This document shows, piece after piece, positions 1-26,305 of a DNA stretch of 64,000 nucleotides. The translations under genes and the position numbers were made by a program. Positions within the stretch are counted from its first letter, which is position 1, and each line of letters begins with the position of its first letter. The stretch is from Spinacia oleracea (lineage: Eukaryota > Streptophyta > Magnoliopsida > Caryophyllales > Amaranthaceae): assembly GCF_020520425.1 (NCBI RefSeq), contig NC_079490.1:186001-250000 (forward strand), written 5' to 3'. The notes below the pieces were generated by a model. That model did not search any database and was not told where the DNA came from. It worked only from the letters and a program-made list of their open reading frames with translations.

Positions 1-935
1 AAGTCCAAACCCTGCTCAACCCAACCCAACCCAACCCAAACCGGCCCTATGTACCTGTCTTAAAAAATAAAGTAAACTAGAAATAGATAGAAAAAGACGA
101 CCTAAGTTCAGAAAAACAAAACAAAGCTATGGTTGGATTTTTGTGGCCATTTTCTTTTTTGTGCATTATGTGCTTGTAGAAAATTGGACGACATAAAACT
201 GGATAGTAGTAAGTTTTGAACCTAGGCTGGACTCGTACAGTCATACACCCATACTCTATGCGTTCAGGTAACCTTCTTATTTCTTTGACCTATGGGTCCA
301 AGTCTTACTAGGACTCATCCATTGCCAACCCTAGTTCATACACTGGGATGTCATTCTTTGTTGGTTTGTGTTTTAGAACCTTTTTGTGGGTGTACCAGGT
401 TGTGTTTTATCTGTAAAACCGTCTTTCAGCAACATCCAAGTTTCCTTCTAAGGGGTGGTATTATTTAGTAATTTAATTTTTTCCATTGTTTTTTCTCATT
501 TTGTAGATATTGGTTTCAAACCCCGGAGGCTTGGACAATGGATGGCCATTTCCGTTCTCTAATTTACATGAGGCCGTTGGCAATTTGGGAAATGCAGTGG
601 GCATTATCCATGCCTACAGCAGTTATTGAGGCGCCTAAGATTAACATAATGGACAGGTCTGATTTGCCTGCTTTAAGTTCAAGATCCACTCACAACGAGG
701 CAGGTGGAAGAAAGGCCTCAAGAAAAATGAAGTGTTTCGGGAACTCAGTGTTTAGTTGGGCATGTTAAATGTGTGTATATTGCTTTTTTCTAGCAGAAAT
801 ATTAGTTGCTAGATCCTTCAGTCTTCAATCCTTACACCTATTAATCCTATTAATCCTCCCTTACCTCTACCAGCCTTTGTTGTCTCAGGATGGCAGGGGT
901 ATGGGTCAGAGCATGATTTTTTATACAGGGATTAA
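1..935. repeat. Left arm of a large inverted duplication
   Basis: These bases are the near-perfect reverse complement of 2449-3389, with only scattered substitutions and small indels. The arm opens with a CCCAA-type short repeat mirrored by GGTTG repeats at about 3343-3372. It then carries intron sequence, a splice acceptor and the terminal exon of a glucosylceramidase gene. Homology stops abruptly at about 935, just after a shared run reading tatacagggattaa. On the outer side it runs off the window edge, so the true arm length is unknown. Confidence 0.93.
507..768 (+). CDS. Terminal exon of a second non-lysosomal glucosylceramidase copy (partial)
   Basis: An intact acceptor (TTTTGTAG, ending at 506) is followed by an open exon that encodes the conserved C-terminus [20 protein letters not shown] and ends at a stop at 766-768. 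It is the inverted copy of the last exon of the minus-strand gene (2616-2877). It differs by only a few residues: Glu for Gly in the IWxMQ motif, His for Arg, and Trp for Cys near the end. In the other copy the preceding exon lies 2 kb away, so here it would fall outside the window. This may be the tail of a complete second gene pointing towards its twin, or an isolated exon trapped in the duplication. The sequence seen cannot decide. Confidence 0.6.
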
Positions 936-988
936 ACCCTAAAGACTGAGTTCCTCTGTTTCATAAAAATTGTAACGCTTTTACTTTT

Positions 989-1745
989 TGTAATACACCG
1001 ACAATTCTCCATTTTCTAGAATAACCTTTTTAATAAATATAAATATACAGATTTATCAAAGTATTAGCGCCCGTGTGAAAACGTAACGACTTATTCAGAA
1101 TTTTGTAGCGGAAAACATAAAACTAACTTTAAACTTATAAATAGTCAACTACGAAATTAACTCCAAAATCAACCAACAAAAATAAAGTCAACTCAACTAA
1201 TTCAACAAGTTTAAAGAACAATTAAATAAACCAAAGTCAACTTAGCAAATTCATAGTAAACTACAAGCTCTCCAATCCCAAACCCCATGTTGCATCCTCA
1301 CTAAAATGGGTCGCATGATCAATAAAGCATAGCCATGATCAACATACACAAGGCACGTAATTAGCAAGCTGGGTACTACATACTAAACCAATAAATGAAT
1401 ATTCCTAACATGATACTAATAAAACATAAGTAAGGAGAACTTGAAAACCACATTTGACTAGAATAGACTAGACTTTTATAACATTAGTATTATTCTAATT
1501 GAAATAGTCAATGGACTGAGTTGTCTACTAAAAGCCTTCACTAAGGAAAACGAGGTACGGGCGCAACTCCGTAACCCCAATGACCTGCGATATCGAGGAA
1601 CTTATGAATAAAATAGAATCGGTGATCAATCGGTCCTAGAAAAAGCCATAGGCGACCGATTTCCCCAACTCTTGATTGTCCGTCACTTCAGACTTGCACA
1701 ATCTAAAGCTATTGCTACTCAGTTTCACTTTACATGATTTAGTAA
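989..1745 (-). mobile_element. Fragment of an LTR, 3' end, in the inverted-repeat loop
   Basis: Read on the minus strand this stretch resembles the last ~900 bases of the solo LTR at 26306-29231. Shared blocks include the terminal TGTAAxACxCCGACAATTCTC-like end, the run GCCCGTGTGAAAACGTAACG, and a block near 1330 matching one near 28830 (catagccatgatcaac). The match fades near 1745. Only one end of the LTR is present, so it is a truncated relic. Family: probably Ty3/gypsy-like, inferred only from the TGTAACACC end. Confidence 0.7.
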
Positions 1746-1964
1746 TTAATACTTGTTATTACTCGACATTCACACAAATCATATAATCAACAAGTATTCA
1801 CAGATTATGATAACTTTGTAATCACTTATTTAGTTCCAAGATAAAAACAGCTGTGAATACGTGTTGATTATATGATTTTTCACACACTTTATATTTAAGG
1901 ACGTCACAAATGTACAATCATTTATATCGCACCTAAGTTGACACAAATAAGCTATATTTTTTTT

Positions 1965-2215
1965 TTACTAAACCTTAAACACTAAACCCTTAACTATAAA
2001 CCATAAACCCTAATCCTTAACCCTGAACCTTAATTTTTCTCGGAAAACATGTTAAAAAGATAAACGCTAATTTTGCCTTGGAAAACGTGTCAATTAGTCA
2101 CCTTAACCCTTATTTTACATTGGAAAATATGTCGAAATGTCACCTTAAACCCTAATTTTGCCTTGGAAAACGTGCCAACAAGTCATCGTACACCATAATT
2201 TTGCCACGGGAAGTA
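1965..2215. repeat. Degenerate telomere-like tract plus ~57-bp minisatellite
   Basis: From 1965 to 2040 the sequence is a run of imperfect AAACCCTAA-type heptamers (for example taaaccctaatcc). From about 2025 to 2215 there are roughly four imperfect units of about 57 bases, each containing a 'ttgccttggaaaacgtg' block followed by a 'caccttaaaccctaa' block. Both lie in the loop between the inverted-repeat arms. Confidence 0.6.
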
Positions 2216-2615
2216 TATTGAATGGGGTTCTATTAAATCATGACAAATAAATAGTAAAGTATAAAATAGAGGACACTGAAAACTATTCAGGTCATGAAGT
2301 TAGTTAGGTGTCACAAATAATCGATTGTGAAGGACCTTTATTCTGGGGAAACTGAACATAATCCACAGTTTTTACATTGCAAAATGGTTAATTGTTGTAC
2401 CTAAATTCAACCAATTATATCTTGAGGTAAGGAGCTGGTTCTGTATTATTAATCCCTGTATAAAAAATCATGCTCTGACCCATACCCCTTCCATCCTGAA
2501 ATAACAAAGGCTGGTAGAGGTAAGGGAGGATCAATAGGATTAATAGGTGTAAGGATTGAAGACTGAAGGATCTAGCAACTAATATTTCTGCTAGAAAAAA
2601 GCAATATACACACAT

Positions 2616-18623
<16,008 letters not shown>

Positions 18624-20460
18624 TTTCTCTTTCTTGTTATTTCAGGTTGCCGTTTGTTCTTTTGAGATACTGAAGGATCGGTTCTTTCTCTATTAAATGG
18701 CTCAACAGTATCTGTCTGCATTTAAGGTCAAAACAACAATTAAAAGACAATTTAGTTAAATGAGGCATGAGGCCTTATAGGCCATCAAAATTGCCAATGC
18801 CTCTTCCCTAACATGCGGAAAAAAACGAATACTTAGTCAATCCTACAACGGAGATGGCAAGAAGAAGAAAAAAATGATCTTAAATCATAATTTCTTCCAT
18901 AAATATGATACTGAATTCATTCAGAAATTTAGATTGATTTTTAACCTAATCCTCCTACCTTGTGTGATGGGTATACAGGTGTACAGCTATGAGATGAGTT
19001 TTACATTAGGATAGAACAAATGACGGGAAGTTAATCAAGATATCAATTAGAAATACTGAAATTCTAGGATAGCATGAAAGTATATAATAGACAGTCAAAA
19101 AGTCATCAACTTTTCACTAATAGTGCTTGGTTGGTTATCACGAGGGAAGATGAAAGGATGAAAGAGAAGGGCTGGAATTTTCTTTCCAATTGGAAAGATA
19201 TGATTTGTGAAGATAGCAAGTGAAATGGATCCCTCCAATTAGCTTTTCCTTCCCACCCATTTCATATTAAAAATTAATAAAAAGAGAGATAAAAAATGGA
19301 ACCCTGCTCTCCCACCCCTCCTTTTACCTCCAGATTTTCTCACTCAAAAACACGATAGAAGTCACGCTATATGCCCATATCCCTATGAAAATCATGTCAA
19401 TTTGAGTTAAACTGATAAAGTTATGCCACATAAGATTTCAAGCTATTTTACTATCTAGCTAATTTGTGCTCTAATGGCTAGCAACTAGCTTGTTATTTAA
19501 ATTAGTCTCACTTGTCCCACTTGTCAATTAATTATTTGGCAACTTTGAGAGCTAATTTGCTTGGTCAGGCTAATTTATTGTTTTCACCCCAATGGTCTAG
19601 CTATTAGCTTGAAACTTTAGATGCTCTTATACTTCATATAGTACAAGATCTTAACATAACTCTTAAAAGTAAGAGAGAAGGCACGGAAACTTAAATCTTG
19701 TGTGCTTCATTTCAAATGTAGATTACATAGACCTCTGAGGGATAAAACTTTAGATATTTAACATGTATATAACAGAACTGATAATAAATTGCACTTTAAT
19801 ATTTCAGAAATTTCAAACATTGTTAACGGAGATAATTTTCAACTGGTTGTAATCAAGTTCATATAAATGGCCAAATGGGTAAAGTGAAAATTCCTTATTC
19901 CCTACTAAACATAAGCTTAATCAAACGAAACATAGAGATTGAGCATCTCCCTAAGGCTAGATTTATAGTTACCTAATTTGCTAGTATGAGATTGGTTACA
20001 CTCACAATTCATTACCTGATTTGTTAAATTTGGCAAAAAAAATGTACCAATTTCGTGTATAAAACTTAAAAAAATCAAACTCAACAAGTTAATATATATA
20101 AATATCAACTCCAAATTCAAGTTATGCTTTTAAGAGTACGATTGAAGTGTAAATCCCAAAATTTCAATAAATTAGTAATTTCAAAACCCTAGTTTCAGCG
20201 ATTTTACCAAAAGAACAACCTAATTTCAGCTGTAATTTCGAAATGATTCAAACAAACACAAATAGTGCGAGTAAATGAGTAATCATGAATTTCAAAAATA
20301 AAAATAAAAACCTGGAAACTGGAAGTTGGAAGCTAGTGAGGAACAAAGATGGCGAACTTGCAAGATCGATGTTGAATTATATGGCGACTTTGTGATCAAA
20401 AAGCTAGAGTTTTCAGAGATAAAATAGAGGAGAGGGAGAGAGAAAGAGAAAGAGAAAGGC
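18624..20460 (-). promoter_or_regulatory. Probable 5' leader of the glucosylceramidase gene, with intron
   Basis: Upstream of the ATG at 18623 an ATG-free stretch runs back to an acceptor (AAATGCAG) at about 18716, giving a leader exon 18715-18624. A candidate first leader exon lies at about 20460-20312. It starts in a pyrimidine-rich CTTTCTC tract, has no ATG, and ends in CCAG before GTTTTT. The roughly 1.6-kb intron between contains the decayed exon copies at 18640-18990 and an AT-rich remainder in which I recognise nothing. The transcription start was not determined. Confidence 0.45.
18640..18990 (-). pseudogene. Decayed tandem copy of three glucosylceramidase exons
   Basis: This block repeats 17822-18260 at an offset of about 740-830 bases. 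The segment at 18715-18640 mirrors the exon encoding KAPIDPFNRESTKPSASQ (here TDTVEPFNRERTDPSVSQ). The part near 18790-18840 mirrors the VGLGFRLWSYVREEA exon, and 18880-18970 mirrors the next exon upstream (cttccataaat-tgatact). Frames are broken and most splice sites are lost, except the acceptor of the first, now just upstream of the true start exon. Weaker similarity continues to about 19080. Confidence 0.75.
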
Positions 20461-20481
20461 CCGTAAGGCCACAAATGATTA

Positions 20482-20885
20482 GGTACACCCCGGTTGTACG
20501 TAGCTCTACATGCAATCGGATCGTTTTGTATTTTCTAATCCCTCAAAAAAAAGCACATTTTTCAGTTTAAAATCACATTTTTACAATTTAATTGCACATT
20601 TGTTTTTCAAATATTATGATATTGAATATCTTCTTCCAATTGGAAAAAAAACCTAAACTTAAAAGGTGAGCAACCAACATCACTTTACATATCCTCTCAA
20701 ATTCTTCGCGCTCGTATGTTCTTTTGTACTAACAATGTGTTATTTTAAAATGTATCTGCTTTTAAGCTATAAAAAATGTACTTTAACCTGTAAAAATGTG
20801 CTTTAAACTATAACATTGTGCTTTTTGAGGGTTAAGAATCATAACAACCCGGTTGCATGTAGAGCTACATACAACCGGGTGTACC
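20482..20885. mobile_element. MITE with long terminal inverted repeats, next to the glucosylceramidase promoter
   Basis: The ends GGTACACCCCGGTTGTACG and the reverse complement of ACAACCGGGTGTACC match, and the inverted homology continues through 'tagctctacatgcaa'. Further subterminal mirroring includes 'ccctcaaaaaaaagcaca' and 'gtgctttttgaggg'. The interior is AT-rich and repeats 'cacattttt' motifs. No clear target duplication was seen. It begins about 20 bases beyond the proposed leader, so it may supply promoter sequence. Confidence 0.75.
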
Positions 20886-21684
20886 ATTTACCAATTTTCG
20901 TAAGGCCGTAACAGATAATGGAGCCCGCCCCATTGCACGTTCATATACTCAAATACGAAATACTTCACAAGACGTCTTTATTAAAGGTTACCCTTTTTAC
21001 CATCTTAACCGACTACAATTTATGTAATATTTTTCTATATAAGTATATATATTCTTTTTATAATAAACAATACATTGAATCAAAGTGAATGCAAAAAAAA
21101 AGAATGATTGTTTAATTTATAAATGTATAGTTATTACGTTTAAGAAAAGGATACGACTTTGTTTAGATTTTTGGATGTGAGGTTTCAGATCGGAGAGGTT
21201 GTTGATTGACCACTAATCTTATGTCACCACCATAATTTGATGATAACAACATCTCTACGTGCACATAATTAAAAAAATAAACTCGAATAAAAGTCAAAAC
21301 TCGGGGTAACACTCGGGCTACACACTAATTACTTTATTAAAAATCGAGTACACTCAAAAGCAAATAGTTAGGCAAATTTCTCTTTTAATGAGATTAGGAA
21401 ATAATAACAATATGTGAGAAAATACATGTGGAACAAACTAAATAAGATATGAAACAAACAAATATTGACATGAATAGAGGAGTACTATTGAGACAATAGT
21501 TTTTGCTCTTAATCCTAACAATAATACCCGTAAAACAAAATAAGATAAGATAAGGAACAATAAATTCAGAAGAAAAAAAAAAAAAAAAAAAAAAAGTTCA
21601 TGCATGGTTAATAAGTTATCTAAGATAACTCTTTAGGACTTGGAATTCCCTTAAAGGAACTTTTGCCCGGATGCTTCTCAAATA
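20886..21684. other. AT-rich intergenic DNA, nothing recognised
   Basis: No coding exon, terminal repeat or tandem array was recognised. A 23-base poly(A) run lies at 21573-21595. Confidence 0.5.
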
Positions 21685-22125
21685 CCTCATGGTTCCCCGG
21701 TGGCATATTGGGTGCTTAGTAACATATATTTCGTCTCTTAAATGACATTTTAGCCGATTTTCTTACAAATGCATGTTGTTGATTCAACGTCGTTCTATGA
21801 TTTTAAGCGGCAAACTAGTGAATTTTTATGATTACAAACTTCCTTATATGACCATCGGCCACATTCCTTAAAATTATAGCCTTCACATTTGGAAAATTTC
21901 GGACCCCGAAAGGTTTGAGATCTCAATGGTTCTCATATATGCAATGGGTCCTCGTGGAGCATAATGAGTGCTTAAAACCATATAGTTCGCCACTTAAATG
22001 GTATTTTAGCTAATTTTCTTACAAACACATGTTGTATCAAGATAATTTTGTGCCTTTAAGTGACCAACTAATGGGTTTTTATAATTCCAAACTTCCTTAT
22101 ATGGCCATCAGATATTTAAGATATT
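21685..22125. repeat. Two-copy tandem repeat, ~255-bp period
   Basis: Blocks recur at spacings of 250-256 bases: 'ttccccggtgg'/'gtcctcgtgg' (21693, 21949), 'attttcttacaaa' followed by 'catgttgt' (21773, 22028), and 'aaacttccttatatg' (21836, 22086). Identity is moderate. It could be a satellite remnant or repeats inside a retrotransposon. Confidence 0.65.
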
Positions 22126-22230
22126 TTTCGTAAAAAGCTCATTTTAGCCCGATTTCGTGTCTTATAGACTGTTTGTTCGACGATCTCAGCTAAGAGTGAT
22201 TAGAGGCTCGAATCCTTCCCAAGGATTGTA

Positions 22231-22445
22231 TGTAATACCTCGTATGTTTCTGAATTTATAAATATATTTTATTATATTTATAAAGTGTTTTTGGGATTTT
22301 TTGAAACTAAATTGCATTATATTTAATGCTAATTTAAATGCAACCGAGCCCCGTTGCGCGTTGCTCGTGCCCTCCTGCGCACAAGCCCCCGCCCTCTCCT
22401 CTCTTCGTGCACGTTGCTCGTGCCTCTCGCACACAGCCCACACTC

Positions 22446-22500
<55 letters not shown>

Positions 22501-24050
22501 GCCTTTGCTCCCGCGCACAACGTCGCACCTCCTCGTGCGTTGTTGCGTGTTGGTGTTTTTGTTGTTGCTCGCTCATGCCCAGCCCGCACACTCGCCCACA
22601 CTCTCTATTCCTCTCGCCCGCGCGCGCGCCAAGCCGCGCCATGCTGTTGTCCGCGCTCGTCGCGGCTCGTACACACACACGAAGTCGTGTGTTCGTTGTG
22701 TTTCGTTAATTCCTATTTGCGCCCAATCACATTCAATTCGTGATTGTACCATGCTATTGGTCGGTTTGGTATAATTCTTTTTTTCTTTGCCTATTCTATT
22801 TCAATTCCGTATTTAAAATTATAGTATTATTATTGATTTTGGATTATTAAACTGCTGGGATCGGTTATGAACACCGAAGTCGAGGATTTGATGAGTGACA
22901 TTTATGTCACTCATATGGTAGTAAATGAGGCATTATTTGAGTCGATTTTATCCTATTTTTAGCATTTTTAGTCTTTATTTTACTTGATTTCTTCCTTCGA
23001 TTATTTATAGCTTAGTTTAACGTTTTTAGCTATTTTTGTTAGTTTTTAGATCTTATTTTCGTAATTTATTTATTTTATAATTTTATAGTTTAGTTATTAT
23101 ACTTTTCGTTATTAATTTTCTATTTCATATTTTATTTTATTTTTTATTTCTATTTCTACTACTATTATTATTATTATTATTATTATTATTTATTTTATTT
23201 TTCTATTTCTTGTTTATCTCCTATTTTCCTTTCTTTTTTGTGTAGGTACATGTTGTTCGGGAATCGAAATACGAGCTTAAAAGCCGATCAAGAAAAGTCA
23301 ACGACTCAAAGAACGACAAGCTACAACAAACCATCATTCTTATCCTACACCACCCTATTTCATATCCTACACCACACCAACCTGGTCCACCTTTCAATAA
23401 CACAGCAGCCCCTGTATCCACCGCAACAACCTCCTTCACCTCCTACACCAAAATCATTCCACAATCAACAACAACAGCAAAAACTCAACAAATAAGCCCA
23501 AAAACAGCAGTCTAAAACAGAGTAAAATACAGAGCAGTTCGGTTTGGTCGAACCCGAATGGAGTTCGACCGAACTCAATTTACAGAAGCTACTGAATTTG
23601 AAGTTCGCCCAAACCACTACGGAGTTCGCCCGAACTAGAAATGGGTTCGTCCGAACCTCCATTAACGTTCGACCGAACATTTGAGCGCTCAAATTTGGTA
23701 CGGAATTAATGAAATTGAACGACTCCGATTGATTGAACATGAGCTGCGACTGAGGCCGTGAGATTGAATTAGAAGTTTATGGATTTATGAAGAATCAACG
23801 TTGATGGTGGAGGATTGTTGATGACGGACTGATTGATGATGATTGAGGGCTGAAAGAGGAGCAGCGAAGGGGATGAAGATTGTTGATAGTGAGCCGCGGA
23901 GCAGTGGAGTCGGGTAAAAGACAAAGAACGAACTGGAAGGGGGGACGAAGAAGAAGGGAACACGAAGGGATTTACTTGGGGTCTGACTCCTCATTAAATT
24001 GGGGGATTTAGTTTGTATTTATTTTTATTTTTATTTTCCTTTTTATTTTT
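22231..24050 (+). mobile_element. LTR-retrotransposon-like sequence (boundaries uncertain)
   Basis: The stretch starts TGTAATACCTCGTA, followed by an AT-rich region and then a GC-rich block (22340-22680). The opening resembles the solo LTR at 26306 (TGTAATCCCCCGTA, then 'aatttataaat'). It contains a perfect (CT)n tract at 22450-22498, an (ATT)n tract at about 23163-23190 and the palindrome cluster at 23536-23678. No matching TTACA end or open polyprotein was found. Several overlapping open frames across the CT tract are Ser-Leu or Arg-Glu repeats and are not genes. Confidence 0.35.
23536..23678. repeat. Cluster of GTTCGxCCGAAC palindromes
   Basis: Palindromes or near-palindromes of the form GTTCG-N-CCGAAC occur at 23563-23574, 23603-23614 (one mismatch), 23624-23635, 23645-23656 and 23667-23678. 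A longer imperfect one starts near 23536. The middle base varies (A, C, T) while both arms are kept. Confidence 0.8.
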
Positions 24051-24425
24051 TTCTCTCCTGTTATTCTTTTTCTTCTTTCTTTGAGCGATTTCCTTCAATA
24101 TTGCATAAAGATCCAACAATTCCCTAAATACGTTACTTTTTAAGTTATTTCCCACCATATCGTCCACGTAAGCAAGGGAGAAAGAGAAGTAATTTTTTTT
24201 TCCGGTTCAGCATTGAACTGCTATATGAGATAGCGGTTTCGTTTTAAAGCAAACCGCCATCTCAGATGGCGGTTCAATGTTATACACCGCTATCTCAGAT
24301 AGCGGTTTGTATTAAAACAAAACCGCTATCTCAGATGGCGGCTTACTTAATTGTAAATTATTTTTAACATGAATTACAGTTTAAATAGAAATATGATTTA
24401 GAAGTAACCTCTTATGACATCAATT

Positions 24426-24497
24426 GTATCTGTAGCTCAGTGGATAGAGTGTGTTGTTTCTTCGCAGGAGGTCGTGAGTTCGAATCCTACCTGATGT
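24426..24497 (+). pseudogene. tRNA-like sequence (Arg-type, degenerate) in Mutator-like element
   Basis: It is 72 nt long, the normal tRNA length. It keeps box A (TAGCTCAGTGGATAGAG) and box B (GGTCGTGAGTTCGAATCC). The anticodon arm is disturbed (loop around TTTCTTC) and acceptor pairing is weak, so it is unlikely to yield a working tRNA. The match to plant tRNA-Arg(CCU) is from memory of the family. Confidence 0.65.
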
Positions 24498-24565
24498 GTT
24501 TATTTCTTTTTAACCATTTATTAATATTAATTATAAACATTTCTAAATTTAACTTATCAACATTA

Positions 24566-24637
24566 GTGTTTTTAGCTCAGCGGATAGAGTGTTTATTTCC
24601 TAACCAAAAGGTCGTGGGTTTGACCCCTAGCTGATGC
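24566..24637 (+). pseudogene. tRNA-Arg(CCU)-like sequence in Mutator-like element
   Basis: It is a 72-nt module. Box A reads TAGCTCAGCGGATAGAG, the anticodon-loop region TTCCTAA would place CCU as anticodon, and box B is GGTCGTGGGTTTGACCCC. The acceptor stem is poor (GTGTTTT against CTGATGC). It is the second of two direct tRNA-like modules in this element, about 140 bases after the first. Confidence 0.65.
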
Positions 24638-24829
24638 AGTTTTTTTTTTTAACCATTTATAAATAGTACTACCTACGTGATTATAAACCGCTATCTCAGG
24701 TAGCGGTTGACTTAAAAAAAAAAAAGACCGATTTTAATGCTGACGTGGACGGTATGGTGGGAATTAAGTTAAAAAGTGGCGCATTTTGGAAATTTGACGT
24801 TTTTTAAACAATATTGAAGGAAATCGCTC

Positions 24830-25919
24830 CAAATTATCAATAGAGGAGAAACCATAAAAGAGGAGAGAGAGAGAAAATGAGATGTGCATTGTCATGACTA
24901 GTGTGTGGGTCAGTAAATTTTTTTATTAAAAAAGTAAAAAAAGTTAATTTTATTTGTAATTAAGGGCCTGGACCTACACCCTTAGAGTCCAGCCCTATTT
25001 AGCCCCGAAGCCCGTCCAACAATATCTAATCGTATCACTAAATCTAATAGGCATTTAGGCTGCCTATGACCACCGTCCGTCAAAAAAAAGGCTGCCTATG
25101 ACCCGGCCCATTAATGTTGTATTTTACCGGGTCGGGGTACCCGGCCCATACTTTAAATTTTTTGGCAGAAATTTACCAGCCCAGTGCAAGTAATAACGAG
25201 GGCATTCAACACATATTTAGCTATTGTGATATTGCGAAATAAGTTTGGAGTTGTTGATCCCTTGCGATTCACTCAAAAAACAATGAGAACCTTTTCTTCG
25301 TCGATTGGTTTCTCTACTATATTCGGCTTCTCAAACGCCAGGTTGGGAAAAGTAGCCCTACTCTTTGGGGTCTGTGAGTAAGGAATAACATGATTTTCAT
25401 AAATGACCATAGTACTGTTCTATAGTGCAAGCTCGTATAACTTATGGTTTGAAGCAACATGGGACTGTGACAAACCAGCCTCCTTTTACATTACGATTTC
25501 TTCATATTCCGGAAATCGATCATATTTATCCTCCGTTTTTTAGGGCAATACTTGCTGACACGGGAGTAGAAAGAAGGATATATCTAATTCAGGTTGATGG
25601 ATCCCGAAAGAAAAGAAATTGAATTGCAGCCATGGCTTGGTTCTTGGAAAATCATCACATTTTCATAGACAATATCTTAAGAGGGCGCATGATCTTGTAA
25701 CTAGAGCGACCTCTACCTCTATTTCTTTTTCTTATTTTTCGTAATATTTTCTTGTTGTTGGCCAATATAAAAATAAAAAAAAAATTCTAAACATAAAAGG
25801 TGGCTTACAATAGGAAGGGGTGGGGGATAATTCTAAAGTTGGGAGTATTGCCTTCGCAAGTGATTTGAAATTAACCTCTAAAAAAAAGGAAAAAATTGAA
25901 ATCAAACAAGTAAAAAATG
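24830..25919. other. Spacer between the two Mutator-like elements, with gene-like fragment
   Basis: 24830-25170 contains no recognised feature beyond a 'ctgcctatgacc' direct repeat. From about 25185 to 25690 two adjacent open stretches look protein-like: one starts QVITRAFNTYLAIVILRN, the other continues KQHGTVTNQPPFTLRFLH and IPEIDHIYPPFFRAILAD. A 'GTGAGTAAG' donor-like site lies between them. I do not recognise the family. It may be a piece of a host gene or an element-borne fragment. Confidence 0.35.
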
Positions 25920-26145
25920 GAGCGATTTCCTTCAATATTGTTTAAAGAACGTCAAATTCTCAAAATGCGCCACATTTTAATTTAATTCCAACCATACCGT
26001 CCACGTCAGCATTAAAACCGTTTTTTTTTTTTTTAACGAAGCGACACTAAACCGCTAGCTCAGGTAGCGGTTGACTTAAGTAAACCGCTATCTGAGATAG
26101 CGGTTTACAATCACGTACTATTTATAAATGGTAAAAAAAAAAACC

Positions 26146-26217
26146 GCATCAGCTACGGATCGAACCCACGACCTTTTGCTTAGGAAACAAATACTCTATC
26201 CACTGAGCTACAGACGC
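26146..26217 (-). pseudogene. tRNA-Arg(CCU)-like sequence, best-preserved copy
   Basis: This 72-nt minus-strand module has acceptor arms GCGTCTG and CTGATGC (six of seven positions pair, one as G-U). The D stem GCTC/GAGT is intact. The anticodon stem TTTGT/GCAAA encloses TTCCTAA, with CCT as anticodon. Box A and box B are clear. The T stem is mismatched, so a functional tRNA is doubtful, but the internal Pol III promoter boxes look usable. Confidence 0.7.
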
Positions 26218-26305
26218 TAATGTTGATAAGTTAAATTTGGAAATGTTTATAATTAATATTAATAAATGGTTAAAAAGAAATAAACACATTAGGTAGGATT
26301 TGAAC

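Larger units (their letters stand above)
24083..24829 (+). mobile_element. Mutator-like non-autonomous element carrying tRNA-like modules, copy 1
   Basis: It is bounded by inverted ends GAGCGATTTCCTTCAATATT and AATATTGAAGGAAATCGCTC. In order it holds a left array of about four palindromes (24220-24345), a spacer, two tRNA-Arg-like sequences in the same direction (24426-24497 and 24566-24637), and one further palindrome (24686-24708). No open frame of transposase type is present. Its 9-base flanks (tctttcttt and caaattatc) do not match, so it was either rearranged after insertion or lost its duplication. The second copy (25920-29632) lies inverted 1.1 kb downstream and has a perfect 9-bp target duplication, the Mutator hallmark. 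Confidence 0.8.

Noticed and set aside
1965..2040. True telomere or chromosome end
   Set aside because: The heptamers are too degenerate and few, and normal gene-bearing DNA lies on both sides.
22186..22774. Several long overlapping open frames on both strands around the CT tract
   Set aside because: They exist only because (CT)n/(GA)n has no stops in any frame, giving Ser-Leu or Arg-Glu repeats. There is no domain and no consistent splice structure.
24220..24345. Regularly spaced palindromic repeats, reminiscent of a CRISPR array
   Set aside because: The genome is a plant nuclear genome. The units are palindromes with variable spacers inside a transposon with inverted ends, and no cas genes are present.
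26146..26217. Functional tRNA-Arg(CCU) gene
   Set aside because: The T stem has mismatches and the acceptor stem one mismatch, and the sequence belongs to a transposon. It is therefore listed as a pseudogene.
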